Shown: positions 30,686 to 41,689 of the stretch, one piece after another
Numbering within the stretch: position 1 is the stretch's first letter
How the letters are laid out: each line of letters starts with the position of its first letter
Source of the DNA: Scoparia ambigualis
Taxonomy: Eukaryota > Arthropoda > Insecta > Lepidoptera > Crambidae
Length of the DNA: 64,000 nucleotides
Reading direction: 5' to 3'
NCBI GenBank assembly: GCA_963921215.1
Contig: OY992501.1
Location: 13,422,227 to 13,486,226, forward strand
Notes under the pieces: generated by a model
What the model saw: only the letters and a program-made list of their open reading frames with translations
Databases searched by the model: none
Told to the model about the DNA's origin: nothing
Translations under genes and position numbers: made by a program

Positions 30686-30994
30686 TCAGTAATTCTGACG
30701 CAGTATTATAAAACTTGTTTCTTTCTCTACTATCACCAGTCAACATTTTTCCAAAGTTACAGGGTGCGACTTTAATGCCCAGATAGGCCTCGATATTGTA
30801 CCTCTTCAGAGTGTGTATAGGGCACTCGGAGAGGATTTTGATCAATGTTTGTTTTAGGGGGTTTTGAAAGTAGAGCCTTCCGAGACCCCTTTCATCGACG
30901 GTTCCGACAACAACCTTCTGCGTGGGTCGACGGCTGTAAGACGGGCTGACTCCGCCTAGCAGATAGGCCAGTGTAGACGGTTTTTTTTCTCTTA
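30686..30994 (-). CDS. Unrecognised 100-codon open frame without ATG
   Basis: The minus strand is open from about 30994 to a TAG at 30686 and has no ATG near its start. It reads LLGGVSPSYSRRPTQKVVVG, then TVDERGLGRLYFQNPLKQT, then LSECPIHTLKRYNIEAYLG and KVAPCNFGK. The composition is that of a soluble globular protein, unlike the AT-rich surroundings. I do not recognise the family. It may be a 3' exon, or the last piece of a transposon or host gene whose upstream part is lost. No splice acceptor is clear. Confidence 0.35.
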
Positions 30995-31043
30995 AGGTTT
31001 TTACACTTTTACTATTATCTTTTTAAACCTTCTACAACACAAC

Positions 31044-31068
31044 CGCTTAACGTAGTTGACGTTAAGCG
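31044..31068. repeat. Perfect 10-bp hairpin
   Basis: CGCTTAACGT, a 5-base loop AGTTG, then ACGTTAAGCG. Confidence 0.6.
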
Positions 31069-31423
31069 TTGGTAAATTGTACAACCTTGAGGACCTTCGA
31101 GTTTTATTAACCTAAACTTTATCTACTAACATCGTTGTCGTCTGCGGATCTGGGCGCCCACAACTTTTAACTTTATTTCTGTATAACCCCACAGTTTCTC
31201 TGGTTTAACATTTTTATTTTTTAACTGAGATCCTAATATTTATATTTATTTTCATTTTAGTTATATATATTTAAAAAAAACTATAATAAAAAAATATAGT
31301 TATTATTACTAAGGTGAATACTCCGAACAGTACTGGCTTTATCCCAATCACCCACGACCGTGGCTCATACCGCTGAAATATAAATTGTGCCATCCAAACC
31401 ATAATACTTAACGGTGTGTAATT

Positions 31424-31853
31424 TGTACTCGCCACGGGCGAGACGTCTTGTAAGCGTATTAAGATACGCCTAGCGCCATCTAGCGTTGTATCGCCAAGTT
31501 GGCGCGCAGCAAGTGAAGGAACGACGCGGCCGGCGAGTGAGTCAATCTGTCTGCTAGCTAACGCGAGACGCCCACAAAATACGCGCGCTGGTATCTGCCC
31601 TTATTGATAGTGACTCGGTGAAGATAGTGCCTGTGAATATAGTGCCTGTGATTAGGTGAAAGGACTTTGTGCTGTGCCGTGACAAATCGCCTACATCGCC
31701 GCCCGCCAGCTCGCTGCCCCGTCTCCTGCCTTGCCTCCACCAATCATCTACCAAGTAAGTCGCATGCCCTCATTTCCGAAACCTAACCAGACCTGTCCTG
31801 GGTCCACACACCTTATTCCGTCGCTGTTACGGCGAGCGCCCTTCGCCGTAACA
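31424..31853 (+). repeat. BEL-2 5' LTR
   Basis: 430 bp, TG...CA ends, paired with 38704-39132. Begins with the small palindrome CTCGCCACGGGCGAG. Confidence 0.95.
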
Positions 31854-31856
31854 TTT

Positions 31857-33046
31857 TGGTCATCTTCGAGCCGGTAATATTAATACCGGCGACCTTCCCG
31901 TAACCAGAACCTAACTTTCGTTTAATTTTCAATTTAAATACAGTCCGCTAAAGATAATTATTTCCGCCCGTATTCTTATTCTGTGTCTAAATCTTATCCC
32001 TAATTCGTGCCATCATTTCTAAATTCATTTGTTCACATAACTTTACCCTGTCCCAATAAAAATCTCGTCAGGTAGTTATGAATCGATTGTGTTAGGATCG
32101 CGACCACACAACATCCGAATTATTTTAACGCAATTATTTCTGCATGTTGCTTTGATATTGATCTCGTGTATGCATCCGATTGTCTGATCACAGATCTATG
32201 TGTAGGAACCTATACGATCGTTGTCTAATATTACATTGTTCGGTAACTTAGTAGTTAAATTATTACGTTACGTAGGGTATTATAACGAGAGAAGGTTTGA
32301 AGGTTTCCCGTTTTATTACGTTGCGTGTGGTATTATGACGAGAGATTTATTTTCCCGTTTTATTTTTTAATGAATTTTTTATGTTCGTGTCGTGTTAAAT
32401 CGGCTCAGAACTCGTGCATGCTCAACACGCGTGACAAGTAGCGTGCTTTATTTTTTCGCTCGTGTTAATTTTATATTTTTTTGTTTTTAATTTTTGCCTT
32501 GGCAATCGGCTCATTCTTGTGCGTGCTCACCACAAGAGCATAGCACTTCTACACACGTTTGCCCACTTGTGGGACACAGACAGAGTGTCCCAACCTTTTT
32601 AATTAAGTTTTTTTATTCGTTTATTTTTATTTTTTTGTTTGCGACTGACTCATTCTTCGCGCTAGTGTTCGCTACAGGTCTGCCCGACTGTGAGCGCCTT
32701 GCCCAGTAGTGGGCTACGGATAACGTAATTTATTTTATTTTGTTTTTGTTTTGTTTGTTTTTTGTTTTGCGGTCGGCTAATGTTACGTACGCGCGTTCAA
32801 TAAACACAGACATACACATCCACGTGCGTTTGCCCACCCGTGGGCCATATACAAGGCGTCCCAACTTAGTTTTGCTTTCTTTATTGTTGCGTTAATTTTA
32901 GCCTATTTGCCATTACCTTAGTAAACAAATACGTCCAGCCCAACTATAGAATATATACAGGGTGTTGTTCTTTTTACTGCCTTTAAATTTGTTTATTTTT
33001 TTTATATTTTTTATTATTATTTTTTTGTCTCCTTTTATTCATCGCG
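31857..33046 (+). promoter_or_regulatory. BEL-2 primer-binding site and leader with repeated palindromes
   Basis: TGGTCATCTTCGAGCCGG (31857-31874) follows the LTR after TTT. The leader has three diverged blocks of about 130-150 bp. Each carries a short palindrome (TGCCCACTTGTGGGACA near 32570, TGCCCAGTAGTGGGCTA near 32700, TGCCCACCCGTGGGCCA near 32830) next to T-rich runs. An extra duplicated piece (GGTATTATAACGAGAGA and GGTATTATGACGAGAGA, 32270-32370) is absent from BEL-1. Confidence 0.7.
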
Positions 33047-34639
33047 ATGCCGACCAAGTCACAAGCCGCGATATTTAGGGAGGCCGCCAAAGCTTTACAC
33101 CAGCTCCTAGAGGTGGGATCAAAGATCATTGCAGGCGACACCAAACATTCCATAACGGAATTTAACGTGCGTTTCGCACAGGTACAGGGTATTAAGGAGA
33201 AGCTGGATTCAGTATATTACAGCATTCTTGACGAGGAGAACTTAGACGAGGGGGTTGAGAGGACATACACTGAGAACCACACAAAGGCCTCCGGGGCATA
33301 CCTGGGGATACTTGTGGCTAGGGAGGAAATCTTACCCTCTTCCACGTCGTCCCCAACCCATAACGCTCAGCCCAGTCTCGGCGTCAATACGCCTACAGCC
33401 GTCCTCCTCAAGATAGCGCTGCCCAGGTTCAGCTCAAAGGTGGAGGACTGGCCCTCCTTTATTGCACTGTTCAGGAGTTTGACTGTGGACATGGCGACCT
33501 TGTTGGAAGCAGTCAAGCTCCACTATCTCTTCTCAAGTCTCAGCGGTGAGGCATTAAGCATGGTGTCCCACCTAAAGGTCACCAATGAAAATTTTGCCGT
33601 GGCCATGGACATCCTTACCAAGCGGTACGAGAACCGCCGGGTTCTCATCGATAGTTTCGTCGACATAATCCTAGGGCTGCCGAGCATCCACACGCGCTCT
33701 AACATACGCACACTTTTCCTCACTCCGCTGGTGTCCGCCCAGTGTGCCCTTAGTAATTTGGATCTGCCCATAGGAGACGACTACGTGTTTGTGTCGATAG
33801 TGGTGCGAAAGCTTAAGGGTGAGCTCCGCACGTTATTTGAACGCAGACACGGGTCTAGCAGCACCCTGCCTACGTTGAGTGACCTCATCTCCTACCTCGA
33901 GGAGCACGCGCGCTGTGTGGAGACAGAGTTCTCCAACATAGCCCAGCCGCAGCCCATTCACGCCCTGCCCGGCCCTTCTCGTAGCCGCGCGCCTCCACAG
34001 TTGCCCCATCGCACTTATGCTCAGATGGCTCAGCAACAGCCCGACCATTACCGTGGCCGCTCCTCAGCTCCATCGCCTCACCGCGCCTATGATCAGCCTA
34101 CTCACCAACCATCACGCCCAGCGCAGCAAATGCGTCACCGCCCATCCACCTCCCCGGCTCGCAGTCAGCCCTTCCCCGTCTACTCGGCCTTCCAGCAAAG
34201 CTGCTCCTCATCATCGTCCTCGTCCTCTTCCTCACGCTCGACGTCCTACTGTCCCTATTGTGCCACTAGGGGACATACGCTCATGACGTGCAGATGGTAC
34301 AATGCCCAGCCAACACAGGGCCGTTGGGACTTTGTACAGGTACGCGAGCGCTGCCAGCGTTGTCTCGGCCGTCACTACGAGAGCGAGTGCAGGTCAAGGG
34401 GGGTATGCAAGGACTGTGGGAGCACGAACCACCACACGTCCCTTCATCGACCAGACGACTCAACGCACCCAGTTCATTCGTCAGCACATATAACCCCACA
34501 GCTGAGGGAGCGCCCCAGAAACAGCAGGCGGCACGAACCCGCACATGCCAAACAGGCGCAACCCGGCTCTGCTCACAGAGCCAGCCCGCCCAGGTCCGGT
34601 TCGCCAGGTAGGCCCCGCGAACGCCGCCAGCAATTATGA
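33047..34639 (+). CDS. BEL-2 gag (intact)
   Basis: 530 codons from the ATG at 33047 to a UGA at 34637-34639. Residues about 115-260 form the capsid-like DUF1759-type region (LPRFSSKVEDWPSFIALFRS to RVLIDSFVDIILGLP). A Pro/Gln/His-rich linker, a serine run of about ten, and three zinc knuckles follow: CPYCATRGHTLMTC (about 401), CQRCLGRHYESEC (about 434) and CKDCGSTNHHTSLH (about 454). The product should package element RNA. The same UGA is present in BEL-1, and the next 44 codons are open in frame into pol. Confidence 0.92.
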   Translation: MPTKSQAAIFREAAKALHQLLEVGSKIIAGDTKHSITEFNVRFAQVQGIKEKLDSVYYSILDEENLDEGVERTYTENHTKASGAYLGILVAREEILPSSTSSPTHNAQPSLGVNTPTAVLLKIALPRFSSKVEDWPSFIALFRSLTVDMATLLEAVKLHYLFSSLSGEALSMVSHLKVTNENFAVAMDILTKRYENRRVLIDSFVDIILGLPSIHTRSNIRTLFLTPLVSAQCALSNLDLPIGDDYVFVSIVVRKLKGELRTLFERRHGSSSTLPTLSDLISYLEEHARCVETEFSNIAQPQPIHALPGPSRSRAPPQLPHRTYAQMAQQQPDHYRGRSSAPSPHRAYDQPTHQPSRPAQQMRHRPSTSPARSQPFPVYSAFQQSCSSSSSSSSSSRSTSYCPYCATRGHTLMTCRWYNAQPTQGRWDFVQVRERCQRCLGRHYESECRSRGVCKDCGSTNHHTSLHRPDDSTHPVHSSAHITPQLRERPRNSRRHEPAHAKQAQPGSAHRASPPRSGSPGRPRERRQQL

Positions 34640-37600
34640 CTCCCAACTATCACAGAGCACCCTAGCGAAGAGGTAAATTTAGCCCATGCCCAGTCAACCC
34701 ATGCCCACACAGCTGATACATACTCAGCTCATACAATTTCAGCTGATACTCAATCAGCTCACTCACCTTCTGTGCCCACTGGCACACCCATTTTGTTGCC
34801 AACCGTCTCACTAAGAGTCGCGGACGTACATGGCCATCTTCACACAGCCAGAGCTTTATTGGACTGTGGCAGTATGCTGACGTTAATAACGTCACGCATG
34901 GCACGACTTTTGAACCTGCCATCAAAACCTACTTCTTTAAAAATTACAAGAGTTGGGAATCAGCACAAACATGAATCAAAGGCGGCAATAACAATAGTAT
35001 GCCGACCCACTCACAATGATACTCCTACAATCACTGCCACAGCTCACATTTTAAAAAACGTCACTGGCTACCTTCCCTTAGAGAAGGTACCAAACATTTC
35101 CCACGTACTAGGCCAGCCACCCGTGCCATTGGCTGACCAGCTTTACCACACACCAGCCCCGATCGACCTCTTATTGGGGTCGGACGTTCTTGGCCAGGTG
35201 TTGGACGGGACTAAGGTCTCGTTGGGCCCGGGCAAGCCCATAGCCTTCGGCACGATTTTCGACTTCGCGTTGATAGGACCCATTGAGGACTTGTATGCGC
35301 AGCCGGCGCAGCAGGTTAACTCAGCTCACGTCGTCAGCTCACAACCAGACTCAGCTGAATCAGCCCAGGACATACGTCAGAGTCTGGAAAGGTTCTGGGA
35401 GTCTTAGGAGCCCCTCCCTCAATCTCACACTCATAATGATCCCCTGGAGGAACAATGCGAGGAAATCTTTCGCTCTACCACTACACGCGATCCCTCAGGC
35501 AGATATACGGTCGCTCTGCCCTTTCTAAAGGACGCCCCTCAACTAGGTAAAACTCACCCTATCGCATTACGCAGATTCCTCAATATTGAGAAGAAGCTAA
35601 TAGCGAACCCGTCTCTGCGTTCTAAATACGTCGACTTTATGGCCGAATACATCGACTTAGAGCACATGGCTCCCTGTCACCCAAATACATTTGCCCATAA
35701 ACCTCACTTCTACATCCCTCACCATGGCGTATTTAAGTCAGGGTCGGACAAGCTGCGCATTGTTTTTGATGGTAGCTGCAAAAGCTCCAATGGTGTCAGC
35801 ATAAATGAATGCCTACACACAGGCCCCGCCCTTCAACAGGACATTGTGGACATCATGATGTCCTTCAGAACGCATCCAGTCGTTTTCAGCACTGACATCC
35901 AGAGGATGTTCAGAAATGTGCTGGTTGCCCCAGACCAGAGACGGTATCAGCTGATACTATGGCGGTCCTCACCAGATCACCCTCTGCTCACCTACGCCCT
36001 CAATACAGTCACGTACGGCTTAAGATCAAGCCCATATCATGCAATCCGCACCCTGCTCCAGCTGGCTGATGATGAAGGCCATCGCTACCCTGGAGCCGCT
36101 CAGGTTCTTCGCAAGTCTATCTTCGTTGATGACATCTTGTGTGGTCATGACACGGTTGAATCCGCCCAAGCACTTCAGGACGAGTTGATAAGTCTGCTAG
36201 ACCTAGGCGGCTTTCAGCTCAGCAAGTGGACATCTAACTCGCCTAAGCTGCTCGAGAGATTTCCCGACAACCAATGCGACATGCCCAAGGACTTCGACAT
36301 GAACCCAGAGTCCACGTCCATTAAGGTCTTGGGTATACAGTGGAGCCCTCAGTCAGACGAGTTCACCTACCGCATCTCTCTGCCCCCATCACACATGTCA
36401 CAAAGCGGTCTATTTTAAGCACCGTAGCCTCACTTTATGACCCAAACGGCTGGGTTTCGCCCGTTATCTTCCGCGCAAAGCTGCTGCTTCAGCAATTGTG
36501 GCTACTGAAGCTGGAATGGGATGAGCCCACTCCCTCTGAAGTGCAAACGGAGTGGCACCACATCTCAGAGGATCTGCCGCTGTTGTCTAGCATTCGCTTC
36601 CCTCGGCACATTTGTGCAAACAAAGGCTCAGCTGCATACTCGCTTCACGGGTTTGCAGATGCCTCTGAAGCCGGGTTTGCCGCCGTTGTTTACCTCCATG
36701 AGCTCGATGCCTCCGGAGATACTTTGGTACACTTGATTGTCGCCAAGTCGCGAGTCGCACCAATAAAGAATCGCCTCACAATCCCCAAGTTAGAGTTGTC
36801 GGCCGCCACTCTACTCTCCCAGCTCATGATCCGTGTGTCAGTTCAGTTATCGGCCCATATCAGTATACAACAACACATATGTTGGTCAGACAGTACGATA
36901 GTCCTGGCCTGGCTCAATACACCGCCTCACCGTCTTCAACCCTTTGAAGCCAACAGGGTAGTCAAAATCAGCTCAGGCTCACCAGAATGTACCTGGCGAC
37001 ACGTACCTTCCGAGCTCAACCCGGCAGATTGCGCAAGCAGAGGGATGTCTGCGCAATCCCTGTCAGCCCACGACCTATGGTGGTCTCCCACGTGGCTTGG
37101 ACGGCCTTGTGAGTCTTGGCCTGCGATGCCCTTAGCTCTGGGCCATCACGCCCTGCCCGGCCTTAAGCCCAAACACGTCCCGTCACTGGTCACAGTGCCC
37201 GGTCTTGACTTTGACCTGCTCACTCGGTTCAGTTCACTAGACAAGCTCGTCGGAGTGACAGCTTGTCTAAAACGCTTTCTGCACAACTGCAGACACCACC
37301 CAGATTCGCGACGCTCGGGCCCCTTGTACGTCAGTGAACGAAGAGAGGCCCTACTTTACTGGGTGCGCAGTGTTCAGCACAATGAGTTTGCAGAGGACAT
37401 CCACCGCCTTCAAACTGGCAAAATCTGCTACGTCAGACTCCAGCGGCTGTCACCTCTCATTAAAGATGAGCTCCTTAGAGTTGGTGGACGACTGTCCCAT
37501 ACGTCTATCCGATATGACGCGCAGCATCCGCTCATACTTCCCAGCTCTAGCCCACTTGTAGACCTTATCATTGACCACTACCACAAAATACACTGCCACC

Positions 37601-38733
37601 CTGGCGCTGACACTTTACACGCTATCCTACGCCAACAATTTTGGATATTGTCCGCGCGCCGTATTATTAGACACCGAGTTTTTAAATGCATTAGATGCTT
37701 TCGATGCCGGGCCCAGCCGCAAGCACCCTTCATGGCCGACCTGCCAGCCGATAGAGTTACGCCTCAGCTAGCATTTAGTCAAGTCACGACCGATTTTGCC
37801 GGACCATTCCTCGTTAAATCTAGTACCCTACGTAATGCCAAACTCTTAAAAGCGTACTTGTGTATATTCGTGTGCCTCTCGACTAAGGCGGTTCATTTGG
37901 AACCGGTCTCGGACCTCAGCACGGAAGCGTTCCTCGCGGCATTACAGCGTTTTATAGCACGCCGCGGTGCCTCGGTTCTCATCCGCTCGGACTGCGGTAC
38001 AAATTATGTAGGCGCTAGAAATCAGCTCATCAAAGTACAAAACTTTCTTGCCTTGAACAATGACACGATTGCGCACAAGCTCGCTGGTCAGCACATTACT
38101 TGGTTGTTAAACGTCCCTAAGGGACCATGGTTCGGTGCGTTACATGAGATCAACGTAAAATCAACAAAGCAACTTTTATATCGCGTAATTGGCGAACAGC
38201 ACCTCACATTCGAGGAATTCTCTACACTTTTAGCACGAATCGAAGCTGTCCTTAACTCTAGACCTCTCTGCCCACTTTCGTCTGATCCTTCAGACTTTGA
38301 GCCGCTTACGGCCGGACATTTCATTATAGGCCGCCCACTAACGGCCCTTCCCGAACTATCCGTGGAAGATAGGCCGATCTCCACACGTAGGCGATTCCAG
38401 ATGGTACAGGCCCTTTCCCAGCGCTTCTGGACGCTGTGGACCCAGTCCTACCTCCACACACTCCAAACCCGCTCCAAATGGTTGTCCCCATCCTCCCCTC
38501 TCCGAGTTGGCGAGCTCGTCCTCATCAAGGAGGACAACCTGCCTGCCCTTCAATGGAGACTGGGGCGCATTACTCGCACCCTGCCTGGGAAGGATGGCGT
38601 CGTGCGGGTGGTGGACCTGGACACCGCCAATGGACACCTCCGGAGGCCTGTGTTCAAGATTGCCAGGCTCCCTCTGGATGAGCCCACCCTGGGCCCCGGA
38701 GGATGTACTCGCCACGGGCGAGACGTCTTGTAA
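34640..38733 (+). pseudogene. BEL-2 pol, broken by a nonsense codon and a frameshift
   Basis: Same domain order as BEL-1 pol: protease (LLDCGSMLTLI), RT (FVDDILCG near 36124), RNase H (FADASEAGF near 36650), integrase (HCHPGADTL, CIRCFRC, TTDFAGPF, IRSDCGTNY, WFGALHEINVKS) and DUF5641-like C-terminus. A TAG at 35405-35407 replaces a Glu codon of BEL-1, and one C is missing from a C-run near 36390, shifting the frame. The frame ends at 38733, inside the 3' LTR, with a tail different from that of BEL-1. Confidence 0.92.
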
Positions 38734-39132
38734 GCGTATTAAGATACGCCTAGCGCCATCTAGCGTTGTATCGTGAAGTTGGCGCGCAGCAAGTGAAGGA
38801 ACGACGCGGCCGGCGAGTGAGTCAGTCTGTCTGCTAGCTAACGCGAGACGCCCACAAAATACCGGCCCTGGTATCTGCCCTTATTGATAGTGACTCGGTG
38901 AAGATAGTGCCTGTGAATATAGTGCCTGTGATTAGGTGAAAGGACTTTGTGCTGTGCCGTGACAAATCGCCTACATCGCCGCCCGCCAGCTCGCTGCCCC
39001 GTCTCCTGCCTTGCCCCCACCAATCATCTACCAAGTAAGTCGCATGCCCTCATTTCCGAAACCTAACCAGACAGTCCTGGGTCCACACACCTTATTCCGT
39101 CGCTGTTACGGCGAGCGCCCTTCGCCGTAACA
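38704..39132 (+). repeat. BEL-2 3' LTR
   Basis: 429 bp, matching 31424-31853. It is preceded by the purine-rich CCCCGGAGGA and followed by TAATT. Confidence 0.95.
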
Positions 39133-39137
39133 TAATT

Positions 39138-40350
39138 AATGTTTTATATTTAAGCGTTTTATAAAGTTAGTGTGTAATATTAAGTAATAAGGTTTGGATG
39201 AATTTAAACAGAATAATGAAGGTATTACAATTATAGTAAAATTTATACAAAGTTAATGTTATCATTAACCTGATTCAATAACATGATCATTAACCTTTTC
39301 TCCAAGAGGAACCAAATCTCAAATGTAACAGTACAATATACACTTACGATTATACTCATATGAATTATCCCCAAAGTGTTGGTTGATAGGCAATAAGGGC
39401 CATAAAAGCAAAGCAGTCACTGCCACAACCCACTATTCACGAAATATTAATATTATACTGTGGGATGTAAGTGCAGCTTTAGTCAGTTAATCACCTTTTA
39501 CGACACCCAAGGGAGAAGATGAGTTGAGTTGGTAGTATTCTTTTAACTCTTTTAACGGTAGCACACCAGGTGCCGGTCACTAACAATTATTTTTCTATCC
39601 TGTCTGGTATGACGTCAGTTGAACGCCACACAGCTTATATTCGTATATAAAAAAATGGATTCCGTAAAATATTATTACGAGAGAAGGGAAACTAAAAATA
39701 CATGCAAAAAATGTTTTCTTCAATTCAATTTAATATAGGTAAGTAGGTGGTAAGTACCAATTTGAGGCTGGGCTTATAAAAAAGTGCGTAACACAAGTGT
39801 TATTTTACAGAGTACCGTACTCAAAATTTTATTTAAACTCACTGTGAGGTGTATGAAAAGGACATTTAACTACACAAAAGAAAAAATATTTTTTTAACTA
39901 TTTAGCTCTAAAAGAGGAATATATCACTCTTAATTATTTGCGTTAATAACGTTAAAATATACTTAGGTTAAATCAATTTTAAATATTAATAAAATTATAC
40001 TTATAATACAAATATTAGGTAGTCGTATAAAAATATGTCCTTTTTCTGCTCTTTTAATCCAAAGTTTGAAGGAAAGCAAAGTAAGTGAACGTAGTCTTCA
40101 GAATCTGCAAAAAGAAAACCAAATTTCAATGGACAGATAGTAAATTGTTTCGGCATATGAAAGCTTAGTAGGTCTACGCATAGCGCTGCAACTCAGCATG
40201 TTGATTCTCTAAAGTTCAATCATAAACTAGCCTCTCACTTCGACCCACATTCGATCAAGAGTGACCTTTATAAAGAGTTGAATCTAGAGTATGCGGATTT
40301 GATAACTTGATTTAGGATCGAGTTTTGGACTGAATACCCTTTACAGAATT
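39138..40350. other. AT-rich spacer with one satellite remnant
   Basis: 39489-39535 (CACCTTTTACGACACCCAAG and TTGGTAGTAT) is a reversed piece of the 106-bp satellite unit. Nothing else was recognised. Confidence 0.5.
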
Positions 40351-40354
40351 GCAC

Positions 40355-40455
40355 GACAGGACGCAGGCTGAATAGTGTCATAGGCAGCGTATTGTGATGC
40401 GTTACTTCCAGCTGCACGCTGACCGTGACATGCCCTAAAAGATACCGCCATAATA
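40355..40455. repeat. Diverged relative of the odorant-receptor exon-edge repeat
   Basis: GAATAGTGTCATAGGCAGCG, TGATGCGTTACTTC and GACCGTGACATGCCC follow the same order as the 137-bp repeat at 46522-46945 (ATAGTGTCGTAGCCAGAGTA, TGACGCGTTACTCC, GACCTTGGTCATGCCC). It may be a stray unit or the remnant of a related gene. Confidence 0.5.
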
Positions 40456-40512
40456 GGGCATGACTACGTTCAGCGTGAAGCTTATTACACAGTAGTGTTC
40501 TTGTTTTTTTCT

Positions 40513-40690
40513 GAAAAGGAGGCAAACGGGCAAGCGGGTCACCTGATAATCACCCGCCGCCTATGGACACAAATAGTGGACCAAGAAGCAAAACTAGAGA
40601 ACTTGCAGATGCGTTGAGGAAGGAGAAAGAATTGTGAGGGGGTAGAGGGGAGAGATCCGGGGGGCCTTCGGTACTTTCACTCACCGAACG
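40513..40690 (-). repeat. SINE-like dispersed repeat, copy 3 (partial)
   Basis: Begins with a T-run and GAGGCAAACGGGCAAGCGGG, then TCACCTG, like 26745-27170, and stops after the GAACACAACA landmark. Confidence 0.65.
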
Positions 40691-40947
40691 GAACACAACA
40701 ACAACTTTTTTTTTCGGCGGTAGGTGTTGAAAAAGTATAGACGCGGTTTAATATCTCAATTATAATTTAATTTAATTAAATAACTTTTTCAAATTTTTTT
40801 TTGTGAAAATACACATTAGTACTTCTAAATTACTCGTAATCACGTTATCCAGAGTTTATGTGGCACTACAATCACATAATATAAAACCGCCACCTGCCAG
40901 CTCATTCACAAGCACAAATCACATTTGTAAGAAAATTTCAAAGCACA

Positions 40948-41681
40948 ATGGCTCAACTCGCAGACATCCAATCGCCGCAGAAGGACCTCGAAGAGTGCTT
41001 CATCAGAAAATTGATTGAGCTCGAAACCCAGATCCAGAATGCGGGACCTGCAAAGGACACTGTCGCCAGGATTGCAGAGGAGTTTCGCGCGTTCCGAGAG
41101 CTGATGTTCTCGATGCTTGGTCTACTTCGAAAGCAGATTAGTGAGTGCTCAAGAGTTATCGATGACATGGAGACCAGGAGCCGTCGTAAGGCCCTTATCT
41201 TCAAAAGCTTCGTTGAAAAGGACAAAGAAGATCCCAAGGCCTGCGTATTAGAAATACTCAATAGTAAATTGGGCCTGACAGATGTTACTACAGCTTCCAT
41301 TAAAGTCTGTCATCGACTCGGAGTGGCCAAGCCAGAGCATCTCAGATCTCTTCTGGTGAGGTTTTACAATGTGGAGCACAGAACTGCTGTGTGGAGGGCG
41401 AAGTCGGCTTTGAAGGGATCACCGGTCTCTGTTTGTGAGTTCCTGACTAGGAGCAGGCAGGCGCTGTTAGGCAGGCGCTGTTTGGCAGGGCTCGTCTCCA
41501 TTTCGGGATGAAGGCTTGCTGGACGCAGGACGGTGCTATTATTATCAGGTCTCCCGACGGAAACCGTCATAAGGTAACATCTTTGGAAGACCTTAACCTC
41601 ATTTTGGCCAAGTTTCCTGTGAAGTTGAGTGAGCCACCGATACGAACCAGGAGCAGACCTGAAAAAGGTGTGCGTAGTTAG
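40948..41681 (+). pseudogene. Daphne-like LINE ORF1
   Basis: The ATG at 40948 opens a frame with an amphipathic N-terminal part (LEECFIRKLIELETQI, likely coiled coil), then DDMETRSRRKALIFKSF and VCHRLGVAKPEHLRSLLV, VWRAKSALKGSPVSVCEF, which fit the ORF1p of Daphne/CR1-type insect LINEs. A 14-bp tandem duplication (GGCAGGCGCTGTTA then GGCAGGCGCTGTTT, 41456-41483) shifts the frame. The rest (ACWTQDGAIIIRSPDGNRHK) continues in another frame to a TAG at 41681. Confidence 0.75.
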
Positions 41682-41689
41682 TTATAAGT

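Larger units (their letters stand above)
31424..39132 (+). mobile_element. BEL-2: full-length BEL/Pao LTR retrotransposon
   Basis: A 7709-bp element on the plus strand with LTRs of 430 and 429 bp and an exact 5-bp duplication TAATT (31419-31423, 39133-39137). Gag is open; pol has a nonsense codon and a 1-base deletion. From the primer-binding site to the polypurine tract it is near-identical to BEL-1, but its LTR (TGTACTCGCCACGGGCGAG...CGCCGTAACA) has no visible similarity to the BEL-1 LTR. The two LTRs differ by about nine changes by eye. Confidence 0.95.
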
